A stretch of 64,000 nt of DNA from Clostridiales bacterium VE202-21 (GTDB lineage Bacteria; Bacillota; Clostridia; Lachnospirales; Lachnospiraceae), in the NCBI GenBank assembly GCA_000509105.1, contig BAIF02000089.1:41702-105701 (forward strand), given 5' to 3'. The position numbers were made by a program, and so were the translations under genes. Positions 35,855-44,701 of this stretch are shown piece by piece. The notes beneath the pieces are model-generated. The model worked only from the letters and a program-made list of their open reading frames with translations. It ran no database searches and was not told where the DNA came from. Every line of letters starts with the position of its first letter. The stretch's first letter is position 1.

Positions 35855-35924
35855 CAGGGAAAGGCAGAGGCAGCAGAAAGCGGGCACAGTTGTGTCTGGC
35901 TCCTGCTGCCTCTGCCTTTCCCTG
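35855..35924. repeat. Perfect 22 bp inverted repeat after the MATE gene
   Basis: Arms 35855-35876 and 35903-35924 are perfectly complementary around a 26 nt loop. No T-run follows, so it is not a standard terminator. The remainder of the 35834-36127 gap shows only the decayed upstream part of the nuclease remnant. Confidence 0.8.
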
Positions 35925-36127
35925 CCGGCGGTCCGCCGGAACATTCAGCACAATGTTAGAGAACTGAACGAAGAGGGGATGGTGCCTATTAGGCGTATAA
36001 TATCAGTTTGCTTATGATTGCAAAGAAGTTGGAAAATACTATAATTAAGGAGAAATAAGATACATGCAGGAGAAGAAATAACAGAATAAGTAGATACAGA
36101 TATACCTTCGAAAACCGGTGCTGTGAA

Positions 36128-36385
36128 GTGGAGGGACTCGCCTTGGGAGGTGATTGTAAAAAAGTGATACTTAATACAAAAGGAGCAAATAACGATGAGG
36201 TGGAACAGACGCTCATTGATTTTCTGCGCTATGTAGAACAGGGCATTAAGGCCATGATATTGGATAATCTGGAGGAGAACAAGGCTGAGGAACAAATCAT
36301 AGAAAAATTGATCCGACGTTTTTCCCTGAGCCCTGAAGCGGCGCGCAGATATTATAATCAATTTGACCGGATGGAGGAAATATGA
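36128..36385 (+). pseudogene. C-terminal remnant of an Rpn/PD-(D/E)XK nuclease family protein
   Basis: 85 residues. The sequence EGLALGGDCKKVILNTKGAN, NDEVEQTLIDFLRYVEQG resembles the region after the nuclease core in Rpn family (TIGR01784) recombination-promoting nucleases, and the end (IIEKLIRRFSLSPEAARRYY) resembles their tail. The frame stays open upstream through YRYTFENRC, also family-like, but the catalytic N-terminus and part of the middle are gone. Its stop overlaps the response-regulator start (ATGA), so it may still be translated as a short peptide. GTG 36128 or GTG 36164 could start it. Confidence 0.55.
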
Positions 36386-37047
36386 CAAAGATATTGCTGG
36401 TGGAAGATGACGAGACAATTGCATTTGGAATCAAGTCGGCATTAAAGAGAAAAGGGTATATGTGTACAAGCTGTGCTTCTGCAGGGCAGGCGAAGGATCT
36501 GTTTGCGGAGGGATTCCAGCTGATTCTCCTGGATTTGAATCTGCCTGACGGCAGTGGCTATGATTTCTGTAAATGGGTGAAGGAACGGGAGGATACCCCG
36601 GTTATCTTCCTGACGGTTTGTGACGATGTAAAGGATATTACCAGGGGACTGGATATGGGGGCCGACGATTATGTTACCAAACCATTTCATATAGCAGTAC
36701 TGGAGTCCAGAATTGCGGCGGTGCTCCGCCGTACGTCTGACGATGGAGGGAATGTGCTCTCCTGTGGGAATATACAGCTTGACCGGGAGAAAATGCAGGT
36801 GATGGTGGATGGGCAGTCCGTGGATGCAACGGCACTGGAATACCGCCTGCTTGAGGTGCTTATGGAGAATAAAGGGCGGACTTTGCCCCGGAACCTGATC
36901 CTGGATAAGCTCTGGGATACAGAGGGGAATTTTGTCAATGATAATACATTAACAGTGACTGTAAAACGCCTGAGGAGAAAACTGATGGATACGGGGTATA
37001 TTGTAACGATCCGTGGGATTGGCTATCGGATGGAGGAAAAGATATGA
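36382..37047 (+). CDS. OmpR/PhoB-family response regulator
   Basis: 221 residues. Receiver domain with acidic pocket (VEDDE near residue 8-12), phospho-acceptor Asp51 in LLDLNLPDG, Thr in FLTVCDD and Lys in DYVTKPF; then a winged-helix effector domain ending RRKLMDTGYIVTIRGIGYRME. TGGAGG precedes the ATG. Stop and start overlap with the kinase gene (ATGA). Likely target: the ABC transporter promoter at 41667-41707, which has an 11 bp-spaced direct repeat over the -35. Confidence 0.95.
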   Translation: MTKILLVEDDETIAFGIKSALKRKGYMCTSCASAGQAKDLFAEGFQLILLDLNLPDGSGYDFCKWVKEREDTPVIFLTVCDDVKDITRGLDMGADDYVTKPFHIAVLESRIAAVLRRTSDDGGNVLSCGNIQLDREKMQVMVDGQSVDATALEYRLLEVLMENKGRTLPRNLILDKLWDTEGNFVNDNTLTVTVKRLRRKLMDTGYIVTIRGIGYRMEEKI

Positions 37048-38303
37048 AAGGACGTGGGGTGCAGGCATTTCTTTTATCCTGTGTATTCTGGCTGATTCCC
37101 GGGATACTGGCGGGCGTAGTGACTGCTGTCTGTTTCAGCTTCCGTGAGTACGATTACACGGTTCGTCTGACCGAAGCCGCGCTTGAAGGCAGTTCAATTC
37201 CAGAGGGCCTGAAATATGCAGCAGGAAGAGCGGACGGTCCGGATCAGGGCAGCAGCCAGGGGAAGCAAGTCATGCCGGAATCTGGCGGCGGTGCGGTTAA
37301 AACGGATGCGGATGCAGCAGATGCGGATGCCTATTTGCGTAAATATGGACATAGGAGACTGACGCGTTTCCCGGATCATTTGCCATATGCCCTGGCAGCA
37401 GGAATTGTTCTGTTTGAAATAGCCGGTGGAATCGTGTTCTTGGTTAGAGAGAGAAAGGAAATGCGTTTCAGGACCAGGATTGAAGACCTTACAGAGTATC
37501 TGAAGGCGGCAGGGCGCGGCGAGGCAGCTGCACTGAACCGGCGGGAAGATATGTTTTCCCATCTGGAGGATGAAATTTACAAAACTGTTGCCAAGCTTGC
37601 CTGTACCAGGGAAGAGGCGGTCAGGGACCACGAGATCCTGGCAGAGAGAACAGCCGATATCGCGCATCAACTCAAGACGCCATTGACCTCCATGTCGCTG
37701 ATGACAGAGCTTTTAAGTCCTGCCCTGGAGGCGGAAGACCAGGAGTATCTGAACCGGCTGGAGGGCCAGGTAGAGCGTTTGAAGGGACTGGTGGATGGGC
37801 TTTTGACCCTGGCAAAGCTGGATTCGCATACGCTTGAATTTCATAGGGAGGATGTAGAAGCAAAGGAACTGACGGAACTTGCAGCAGAACCGCTCAGAGC
37901 CATGCTGCAGCAGAAACAGGTTGATCTGGAAATTTTATCAAAAGGGCAGGGAGAACAGGAAGTCTGGCTTTCTGCAGACATGCAGTGGACAGCGGAGGCT
38001 CTGTTGAATATTTTGAAGAACTGTCTGGAGCATACTCCTGAAAACAGTAAGATTCGTGTAATCTGTGAAGAAAATCCTCTTTATACGGAGATGGTGATAG
38101 AGGACGGTGGACGGGGCTTTTCTAAAAAGGATATTCCACATCTGTTCGAACGATTTTACAGAGGAGCGGATGCGGCAAAAGGTAGCGCCGGAATCGGGCT
38201 GGCGCTTGCAAAAGGCATTATAGAAAAGCAGAACGGACAGGTCCGGGCAGAGAATTCTGCGCAGGGACATGCCCGTTTCTGCATCAGATGGTATCATCCT
38301 TAA
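37044..38303 (+). CDS. Sensor histidine kinase
   Basis: 419 residues. Membrane helices at about 8-30 and 113-134 flank an extracellular loop of about 80 residues, then HAMP-like linker, HisKA with His208 in ADIAHQLKTPLTS, and HATPase_c with N box (LLNILKNCLEH), EDGGRGF and SAGIGLALAKGI. The loop is too large for an intramembrane-sensing BceS-type kinase. It probably senses an envelope signal. Its 3' end overlaps the convergent permease gene by 20 bases, an antisense arrangement. Confidence 0.93.
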   Translation: MKGRGVQAFLLSCVFWLIPGILAGVVTAVCFSFREYDYTVRLTEAALEGSSIPEGLKYAAGRADGPDQGSSQGKQVMPESGGGAVKTDADAADADAYLRKYGHRRLTRFPDHLPYALAAGIVLFEIAGGIVFLVRERKEMRFRTRIEDLTEYLKAAGRGEAAALNRREDMFSHLEDEIYKTVAKLACTREEAVRDHEILAERTADIAHQLKTPLTSMSLMTELLSPALEAEDQEYLNRLEGQVERLKGLVDGLLTLAKLDSHTLEFHREDVEAKELTELAAEPLRAMLQQKQVDLEILSKGQGEQEVWLSADMQWTAEALLNILKNCLEHTPENSKIRVICEENPLYTEMVIEDGGRGFSKKDIPHLFERFYRGADAAKGSAGIGLALAKGIIEKQNGQVRAENSAQGHARFCIRWYHP

Positions 38304-40961
38304 TTGCGGATATGATGTTCTGGCGTACAATTCTGCGTCCGCCCATATAGTAAGCTCCGATAATGGAAGCGAGAACAAGCATGGTGTAGCCAAGGACAGC
38401 TGCATATGGCGCAAAAGGCAGATATTCGATCAAGGTTACCTCATTGAGGTAAAGGAAGCACGCAAGTACCGCGGCCTGGAATGGCAGGCTGTAAAGCAGC
38501 GGCTTCAATCCCAGATCCAATCCCTCCAGGAACAGCATGCGCCAGAGCTGTGCGGGTGAGAGGCCGACCGACTTGAGCATAGCGAATTCCCGGCTCCTCT
38601 GGCGCAGGTTGCCTGAAATACTTGCCCATACATTGGAAATGCCGATCAGTGCCAGCAGCCCGGCTAAGAACGCGACAACAATACTCATAACGCTGGTGGA
38701 TTGCCTTTGTACCTCTTCTTTTTCTGCCAGGTCAGATACCATGTAGTCACCGCTGCCGTAGTATTTACCAAGGATCTGGGAGATCTGGCCGGAAACATTT
38801 TGGATCAGCGGATAAGAGATGCCGTCTTTATCGTCTGTCAGAAAGATTCCGTTGACGGCCGAAGCAGAATACTGCCGTTTTTCGCTGCAAGACGCGGAGA
38901 TATCCAGTACATGTTCCATAGGCATAACAGCGGCTAAGGAAAAACGCGGCAGGCCGATGCCTTCGGCGGGGAGTTCAGTTACCAGATCCCCTGCGGTCAG
39001 ACGGAATTCAAAGTTACCGGTGTCCTCATCATAGGCCTTTTCTGTAAAAGTGAGGGTCTGTCCCGGCTGAAGTTTCAGGATATCCCGGTAGACACCCTGC
39101 TTACGGGTACTTACCTCAGGGTCTTCGGTACGGTTATAGATCAGCGCCTTTGCAGGATCTTTATAGTAGGAATCAGGATCTGTCCCCATTTCTTTGCAGT
39201 ATTCTCTGAAACTGTCCTCCTCCAGGCCAATAAGTATAGAATAAATCCTGTATTTTCCATCCCTTTCAATGGGAGAGTACTTTTTCTCAGAAATTATCTC
39301 ATCAAATCCGCCCAGATATGTCTCGATATCATCTGAAGTCTGATCTTCTGTAATCCAGGTAGCACAAGGCATTTTATTCATGATTATTCCCCTGGAGACA
39401 CCGGGCACTTTTAAAACCTCATCTAACGCCTTCTGTTCGGGCTGCCGGCCATCGCTGATGCTGAAAAAGACATGGCCCTGGGATTCATTCTGCGCCCTGT
39501 AAACCTCTTTCGATGCATTTTGGGTAGTAATAATATATAAAAATCCGGTGAGCAGAAGGAAAGATAGACAAAGGGAAATCGTTGCGGCCCGGTACGATTT
39601 TTACGGGCAGTGAGGGCGTTGGAAGCCAGTTCACCGCTGATTCCAAAATGGCTGGATATGCGTCCCTGCCGGATCTTTTTTCCTTTCAGCACCTCCACCT
39701 GCCTCAGGGCCTCTACAGGCATCAGTTTTGCAACTCTGCGGGCCGGTATTCTCGCCGAAAGCCAGGCTGTGGCAGCGGACAGGAGAATTGCAGGAAGTAT
39801 GGCGGGAAGCCCGAATGTAAGTACAATATCCGGCGCGGTTCTGCCGATATTATTTGCAGCATTAATCAGACGGAACAACTCTGTATCCAGCAGCCAGCCG
39901 CATAATATTCCGACAGGGAGAGGCACAATCAGCAGGATCATTGCCTCGGATGTCACCGCCGCCTTGATCTGTTTGGGGGATGCGCCAATACCGGCCAGGG
40001 TTCCGAGCTGCACCAGTTTTTCGCTGGCAGAAAGGGCAAAAGCATTGTGGATGACCAGTACAAATACGGCGATCAGCAGAAGCGCAATGACCAGAAACAT
40101 GGCAGGTACGGCAAGAACAGAGAGGCTGCTGATGCTTCCGATTTGATCCGGCGAGAGTATCCCGTATTTTGAGAGCAGGCCTGCATTATATCTGAGCGTA
40201 TAGTCTCCGTATTCATCGGCCTGGTAGCCTAAGGAGCGCGCCAGTTCCGGGAGCTCCTTATAAGTACTCCTCATGGGGTCAAAACGAAGATAGACCGTTA
40301 GCTCATCGGCCGGGTTCACAGTCTTTGTATCCAGATAACTCATTCCAGTATAGGCTGGTACGGAGGAGGATGTGGTAACATCAAGAATTCCTACAATTTT
40401 GTATGTCTTTGTACCTGTTTGACGGAAGGTCTCATCCTCGTGATATCCGTCTGTTTCCATGCATACCTTCCCTTGATACATGCGCTGCCCGATCGGAAGC
40501 GTGAGGGTATCGCCCACTTTTGTGCCGGGGTGGTCATCAAAATACTGTTTTGAAAGTACAAGCTCATTGGCGGCTTGCGGGAGCCTGCCTTCGGTCAGAG
40601 TATCCTTTTCCGGCATAGAATCCCAGTATTCCTGGTTGGCGCCGCGGGTAATGAGGTATGTCCTGCGTCCCTCCTCTTCCAGCTTCGCGGCTTCCCACGG
40701 GCCTTTGACCAGAACGGCAGAGACAGAGGCGTAGTTCTCAATGTGTTCAAGATCCTTTCCGTACGTTGTATCGAACAATTCTCCGTGCCAGTCCCCGTCT
40801 TCGAGTTTCGTGAGGACAATGGCATCTGTCCACATTGTGTAGACAAAACCGCAGAAACAGGACATCATCGTGGTCATAAGAAATAATGCGGTCATGATGG
40901 CAATGCTGGTTCTCTTATTTCTTCGTATCGTGTCCCAAACATATTCTCGTAAAATTTTCAT
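38284..40961 (-). pseudogene. ABC transporter permease (MacB/FtsX type), one-base frameshift
   Basis: Two open frames (39423-40961 and 38284-39408) are parts of one permease. The first encodes the N-terminal membrane segment, a large extracellular domain, three membrane helices and the start of the second half up to SNALTARKN. The right frame resumes in the alternative frame as SYRAATISLCLSFLLLTG, runs through the second extracellular domain and ends with three helices. Adding one A to the five-A run (T-run at 39598-39602 on the plus strand) gives a single 892-residue protein. Homopolymer position suggests sequencing error or a recent mutation. It pairs with the ATPase gene upstream (1-base overlap). 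Confidence 0.88.
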
Positions 40962-41641
40962 CAGGACACCACCTCGTCATGCAGAATTTTCCCATCCTCC
41001 AGAGTAATTACGCGGTCTGCCTTTAGAGCGGTCTTTTCATCGTGTGTAATCAGGAGGACAGACTGTCCGTACTGCCGGTTAGAGAGCTTCAGAAGCTCGA
41101 TGGTTTCTTCTGAATTTTTACGGTCCAGATTGCCAGTTGGTTCATCGGCAAGAAGGATCGCCGGATGGTAGATGAGGCTTCTTGCGATAGCGGTGCGCTG
41201 CTGCTGGCCTCCTGATAATTCACTGGGAAGGTGTGCGAGACGGTCTGTAAGCCCCAGGGTGGAAACCAGATGGCGAAACCGCTCCTCATCCGGCTTCTGA
41301 TTATCTAAAAGAACAGGCAGGAGAATGTTTTTCCTTACGTTCAGTGTTGGGATCAGATTATAAAACTGATAGACCAGCCCTACCTTTCTGCGCCGGAAAA
41401 CCGCAAGTTCCTCCATACTGAGTGTTGAAATGTCTGTGTCTTCGATAAAAATGCTGCCACTGGTAGGGCGGTCTACGCCTCCCAGCATATGCAGCAGAGT
41501 GGATTTCCCGGAACCGGACGCACCGACAATAGCCGTAAAGCTGCCCCGTTCAAGCGAAAGCGAGACATCGTCCAATGCTGTTACCGTATTGGAACCACTG
41601 CCATATGTTTTTGTAAGATGGCTGCAGCGTAAAATTTCCAT
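40961..41641 (-). CDS. ABC transporter ATP-binding protein (LolD/MacB type)
   Basis: 226 residues with Walker A GASGSGKST (40-48), Q-loop VYQFYNLIPTL, signature LSGGQQQR, Walker B ILLADEP, D-loop and switch His in LLITHDE. Membership in the LolD/MacB/BceA branch follows from the YNLIPTLNVRKNILLP segment. With the permease it would form a two-gene transporter acting by mechanotransmission, exporting or removing a peptide, antibiotic or lipid. It is convergent with a two-component system that probably controls it. Confidence 0.95.
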   Translation of the reverse strand: MEILRCSHLTKTYGSGSNTVTALDDVSLSLERGSFTAIVGASGSGKSTLLHMLGGVDRPTSGSIFIEDTDISTLSMEELAVFRRRKVGLVYQFYNLIPTLNVRKNILLPVLLDNQKPDEERFRHLVSTLGLTDRLAHLPSELSGGQQQRTAIARSLIYHPAILLADEPTGNLDRKNSEETIELLKLSNRQYGQSVLLITHDEKTALKADRVITLEDGKILHDEVVS

Positions 41642-41666
41642 AAGTTAATAACTCCTTTCATGTTTG

Positions 41667-41707
41667 ATGATACCATATTAAAAAAGAAAAGTGACAGGAA
41701 AGTGACA
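41667..41707 (-). promoter_or_regulatory. ABC operon promoter with response-regulator direct repeat
   Basis: On the minus strand the -10 is TATCAT (41672-41667). In place of a -35, AAAGTGACA occurs twice on the plus strand (41688-41696 and 41699-41707), 11 bp apart. This is the normal geometry of OmpR/PhoB activator sites. Between here and 41980 no other gene is certain. Confidence 0.7.
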
Positions 41708-41827
41708 AAGGTATGAATCGGCGCATTCACAGATGTAACTGCCTAAGATAGAATTCATTTTGATTTATGATCTAAAGCAGAAAAAATATAAAGGGGTTTT
41801 CTTTTTTGCAATTATGTTGTATTATAT

Positions 41828-41845
41828 AGTTAGGGAGGACTAACT
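41828..41845. promoter_or_regulatory. Dyad AGTTAG-N6-CTAACT, possible metal-regulator box
   Basis: The 18 bp dyad lies just after TATTATATAG, a probable -10, 135 bp before the HMA gene. TTAG/CTAA half-sites resemble DtxR/MntR-type operators; with the metal-binding product downstream this is suggestive only. A 29-codon ORF (41862-41951) with two Cys lies in the leader and may or may not be translated. Confidence 0.4.
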
Positions 41846-41979
41846 GAGAAGAAGAGAGCATAATGAACTCATGGCGTGTGTCTCCTCCTATTGAATGTTT
41901 CACAAGATGTGGAAATTCTCCCGCCTCTATAGGAAGAGAGATGAATTACTAAAACAAGATCAGACAGGAGTAAAGTATT

Positions 41980-42345
41980 ATGGCAACTGGAATTATATGT
42001 ATCATGATTATTATCGTTTGTGTGTTGGGGATCAGAAGCTATACAAAGCGTTTGACGCACGGGTGCTGCGGGAGCGGCCATGATCCGGTGAAACGCGTGA
42101 GGCCTGCGGATAAAAATATTGCCCACTATCCGTACATCAGAAAAATACGGATCGAGGGAATGACCTGCACAAATTGTGCTAAAAGAGTGGAAAATGTTTT
42201 TAACAGTATGGATGGCGTATTAGCTAAGGCTGATTTTGCAGAGGGGTGCGTAACGGTCAGAATGAAGAAGGAGTGCGAAGACAGTCAACTGAAAGAAGCC
42301 GTCCGATCGGCAGGATATTTTGCAACAGGGATCGAGAAGCTGTGA
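41980..42345 (+). CDS. Membrane-anchored heavy-metal-associated (HMA) protein
   Basis: 121 residues. An N-terminal hydrophobic helix (3-18), a basic stretch, HGCCGSGH (Cys29/Cys30), and a C-terminal HMA domain of ferredoxin-like fold with the metal motif GMTCTNC (Cys63, Cys66). The N-terminal part recalls small Cys-rich membrane proteins encoded near FeoB. It probably binds Cu(I) or another soft metal at the inner face of the membrane and hands it to a partner ATPase, none of which is adjacent. ACAGGAG precedes the start. Confidence 0.8.
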   Translation: MATGIICIMIIIVCVLGIRSYTKRLTHGCCGSGHDPVKRVRPADKNIAHYPYIRKIRIEGMTCTNCAKRVENVFNSMDGVLAKADFAEGCVTVRMKKECEDSQLKEAVRSAGYFATGIEKL

Positions 42346-42436
42346 CATGGTGGGGCATGAGTCCGAATATTTGATTTTTGATGTACCGGAGATTCCGTTT
42401 TAGAAGCAGCGAATAAGTTTAAAGAGGAAAACACAG

Positions 42437-42475
42437 AGCGCATCCGCGGTTAATATGCCTGGGTGCGCTTTAATT
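42437..42475 (+). terminator. Terminator of the HMA gene
   Basis: AGCGCATCC pairs (one wobble) with GGGTGCGCT, followed by TTAATTTT. Confidence 0.7.
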
Positions 42476-42480
42476 TTAAA

Positions 42481-42509
42481 TTGTACACGCAGGATTCATA
42501 TGTTATACT
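42481..42509 (+). promoter_or_regulatory. Promoter of ddh
   Basis: TTGTAC, 17 bp, TATACT; 53 bp before the ATG. Confidence 0.75.
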
Positions 42510-42562
42510 TATTAACGATTCAAAAAATTTAAGAAAGAAATATTGGAGAGGAAGGATATACG

Positions 42563-43549
42563 ATGGAGAAAATCAAAATTGGAATTGTTGGTTATGGAAA
42601 CATCGGACGTGGAGTAGAGCTTGCGGTTGAGCGCAATGAGGATATGGAATTAAAAGCCATCTTTACACGGCGTGAACCCGAGAGCGTTCAGATTATGACA
42701 GAGGGTGTTCCGGTCGTTCATATGGATGATATACTTAGCATGAAAGATGAGATTGATGTTATGATCCTGTGCGGCGGCTCAGCAACGGACCTGCCGGTAA
42801 TCGGACCTGAGATTGTAAAGAACTTCAACACGATCGACAGTTTTGACACTCATGCCAAGATACCGGAATATTTTGCAAATGTAGACGCATCCGCAAAAGC
42901 CGGCGGCCATATCGGAATCATTTCCGTAGGCTGGGATCCGGGGATGTTTTCACTGAACAGGATCTATGCGGAGTCCATCCTTGTACAGGGAGATACATAT
43001 ACATTCTGGGGAAAAGGCGTAAGCCAGGGACATTCAGACGCGATCCGCCGCGTGAAGGGTGTGAAGAACGCCATCCAGTATACCGTGCCGGTTGAAGAAG
43101 CTGTAGAGCAGGTAAGAAGCGGGTGCGGTCCCAAACTCACTACAAGAGACAAACACTTAAGAGAATGTTATGTAGTGGCTGAGGAAGGCGCGGATCTGAA
43201 GGAGATCGAAGAAACAATCAAAAACATGCCGAACTACTTCTCGGATTACAACACAACCGTAACTTTTATCACAGAAGAACAACTGAAAGCCGAACACAGC
43301 AAAATGCCGCACGGTGGATTTGTCATCCGCAGTGGTGAGACGGGAAGAGAAGGCAGTAAGCACGTAATTGAATACTCACTGAAGCTGGATTCCAATCCGG
43401 AATTTACATCCAGCGTACTGGTATGCTACGCGCGTGCGGCATACCGTCTCTCTAAAAATGGAGATTCCGGTGCAAAGACAGTATTCGATATCGCACCGGG
43501 TATGCTTTCCATGAAAACAGCAGAAGAACTGAGGGCGCAATTATTATAG
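42563..43549 (+). CDS. ddh: meso-Diaminopimelate dehydrogenase
   Basis: 328 residues. NADPH-binding GYGNIGRG (10-17), CGGSATDLP, FNTIDSFDTHAKIP, GWDPGMFSLNR, GKGVSQGHSDAIRR and the C-terminal CYARAAYRL are the known signatures. It makes meso-DAP from tetrahydrodipicolinate in one step for lysine and peptidoglycan, bypassing the acylated routes; common in Lachnospiraceae. A single gene with its own promoter; a REP-like palindrome overlaps its stop codon. Confidence 0.97.
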   Translation: MEKIKIGIVGYGNIGRGVELAVERNEDMELKAIFTRREPESVQIMTEGVPVVHMDDILSMKDEIDVMILCGGSATDLPVIGPEIVKNFNTIDSFDTHAKIPEYFANVDASAKAGGHIGIISVGWDPGMFSLNRIYAESILVQGDTYTFWGKGVSQGHSDAIRRVKGVKNAIQYTVPVEEAVEQVRSGCGPKLTTRDKHLRECYVVAEEGADLKEIEETIKNMPNYFSDYNTTVTFITEEQLKAEHSKMPHGGFVIRSGETGREGSKHVIEYSLKLDSNPEFTSSVLVCYARAAYRLSKNGDSGAKTVFDIAPGMLSMKTAEELRAQLL

Positions 43550-43564
43550 GGGTCTGACCCCTAT
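43546..43564. repeat. REP-like palindrome (short copy)
   Basis: ATAGGGGTC-T-GACCCCTAT overlaps the ddh stop codon. It shares the GGGTC/GACCC core with the longer copies at 51234 and 53202. Confidence 0.65.
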
Positions 43565-43578
43565 GAAAGGATGATGGC

Positions 43579-44592
43579 ATGGAGAAATTATTTCACTTAC
43601 TGTATGAGTGTATGTTAAAGGGGCAGGATGCGGTTCTGGTCACGGTTGTTGCAAGCTCCGGCTCCACCCCGCGGGGGGCGGGGGCGCGTATGCTGGTTAC
43701 TTCCGCCGGCAGAATCTGGGGGACGGTAGGCGGCGGGGCGGTCGAGCACCGCAGTGAAGACGTGGCGGCAGAGGTACTGCGCAGCAAGAAGCCGCGCTTG
43801 GAATACTTCCGGCTCAGGGAAAATGAGATCCAGGACCTGGGAATGATCTGCGGGGGGGATGTGAATGTGCAGTTTCAATACATTTCTGCAGGTGATGAGC
43901 AGAAACTGGTTCTATTTAGGCAGATTGGGGCATTATATCAAACAAAAGAAGAATTCTGGCTTGTCAGCGAGATTTCTGAGGACGGAGAGGGAGGTATGGC
44001 GGTCTGCCGCCGTTCTGGAGCTATCGCAGGGATATCACTTCCAGCGGCTGTTCTTGAAGGTCTGCAGAAGAAACCCGTGCAGATAGAAGCACAGGGGCGT
44101 AAGTTTTACTGTGAGAATATGCAGCAGCAGGAGCGTGTCTATATTTTCGGGGGAGGACACGTTTCACAGGCGCTGGTGCCGGCTCTAGCAGCAGTTGATT
44201 TCAGGTGTGTAGTTCTGGAGGACAGGGAGGAGTTCAGCAGGGCTGAATTATTTCCCGGGGCAGAAGAGGTCCTGTTAATTGAGAACAGCCATATTGCAGA
44301 TTATGTTACAATCGATGCCCTGGATTATGTGTGTATCATGACCCGCGGGCATAAGGACGATCTGGCGGTTCAGGCACAGGTTTTAAAGACTTCCGCAGCT
44401 TATATCGGAGTGATCGGGAGCAGACATAAAAAAGCCGGTGTGTTTGCAAAATTAAAAGAACAGGGGTTTACGGATGCAGATCTGGACAGAATCACGACTC
44501 CGATCGGCCTTGCCATCGGAGCAGAAACGCCTGCGGAGATTGCGGTGAGCATCACGGCTCAGTTGATTCAGCATAGAGCCGGAAGATATTGA
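43579..44592 (+). CDS. XdhC/CoxI family molybdenum hydroxylase accessory protein
   Basis: 337 residues. N-terminal XdhC/CoxI domain (TVVASSGSTPRGAGARMLV, GTVGGGAVEH, ICGGDVNV) and C-terminal Rossmann domain (VYIFGGGHVSQAL, YVCIMTRGHKDD, YIGVIGSRHKK, PIGLAIGAETPAEIAVSI). Such proteins bind molybdenum cofactor and help insert it, often after sulfuration, into xanthine dehydrogenase-type enzymes. No such enzyme is nearby, so it may serve one elsewhere. GAAAGGATG precedes the start. Confidence 0.92.
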   Translation: MEKLFHLLYECMLKGQDAVLVTVVASSGSTPRGAGARMLVTSAGRIWGTVGGGAVEHRSEDVAAEVLRSKKPRLEYFRLRENEIQDLGMICGGDVNVQFQYISAGDEQKLVLFRQIGALYQTKEEFWLVSEISEDGEGGMAVCRRSGAIAGISLPAAVLEGLQKKPVQIEAQGRKFYCENMQQQERVYIFGGGHVSQALVPALAAVDFRCVVLEDREEFSRAELFPGAEEVLLIENSHIADYVTIDALDYVCIMTRGHKDDLAVQAQVLKTSAAYIGVIGSRHKKAGVFAKLKEQGFTDADLDRITTPIGLAIGAETPAEIAVSITAQLIQHRAGRY

Positions 44593-44701
44593 GCCATAGC
44601 CATCAGACGGCTGGTAAATACAGGAACTGCAGGCGGATGTTTGCGGAGAGAAAGAGAGAGATGTTATAATATAGCGATTCTATAGGAAAGGGATTGAAAC
44701 T

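Noticed and set aside
35855..35924. Terminator of the marR-MATE operon
   Set aside because: The stem is perfect but no T-run follows on either strand, so it is listed as a repeat.
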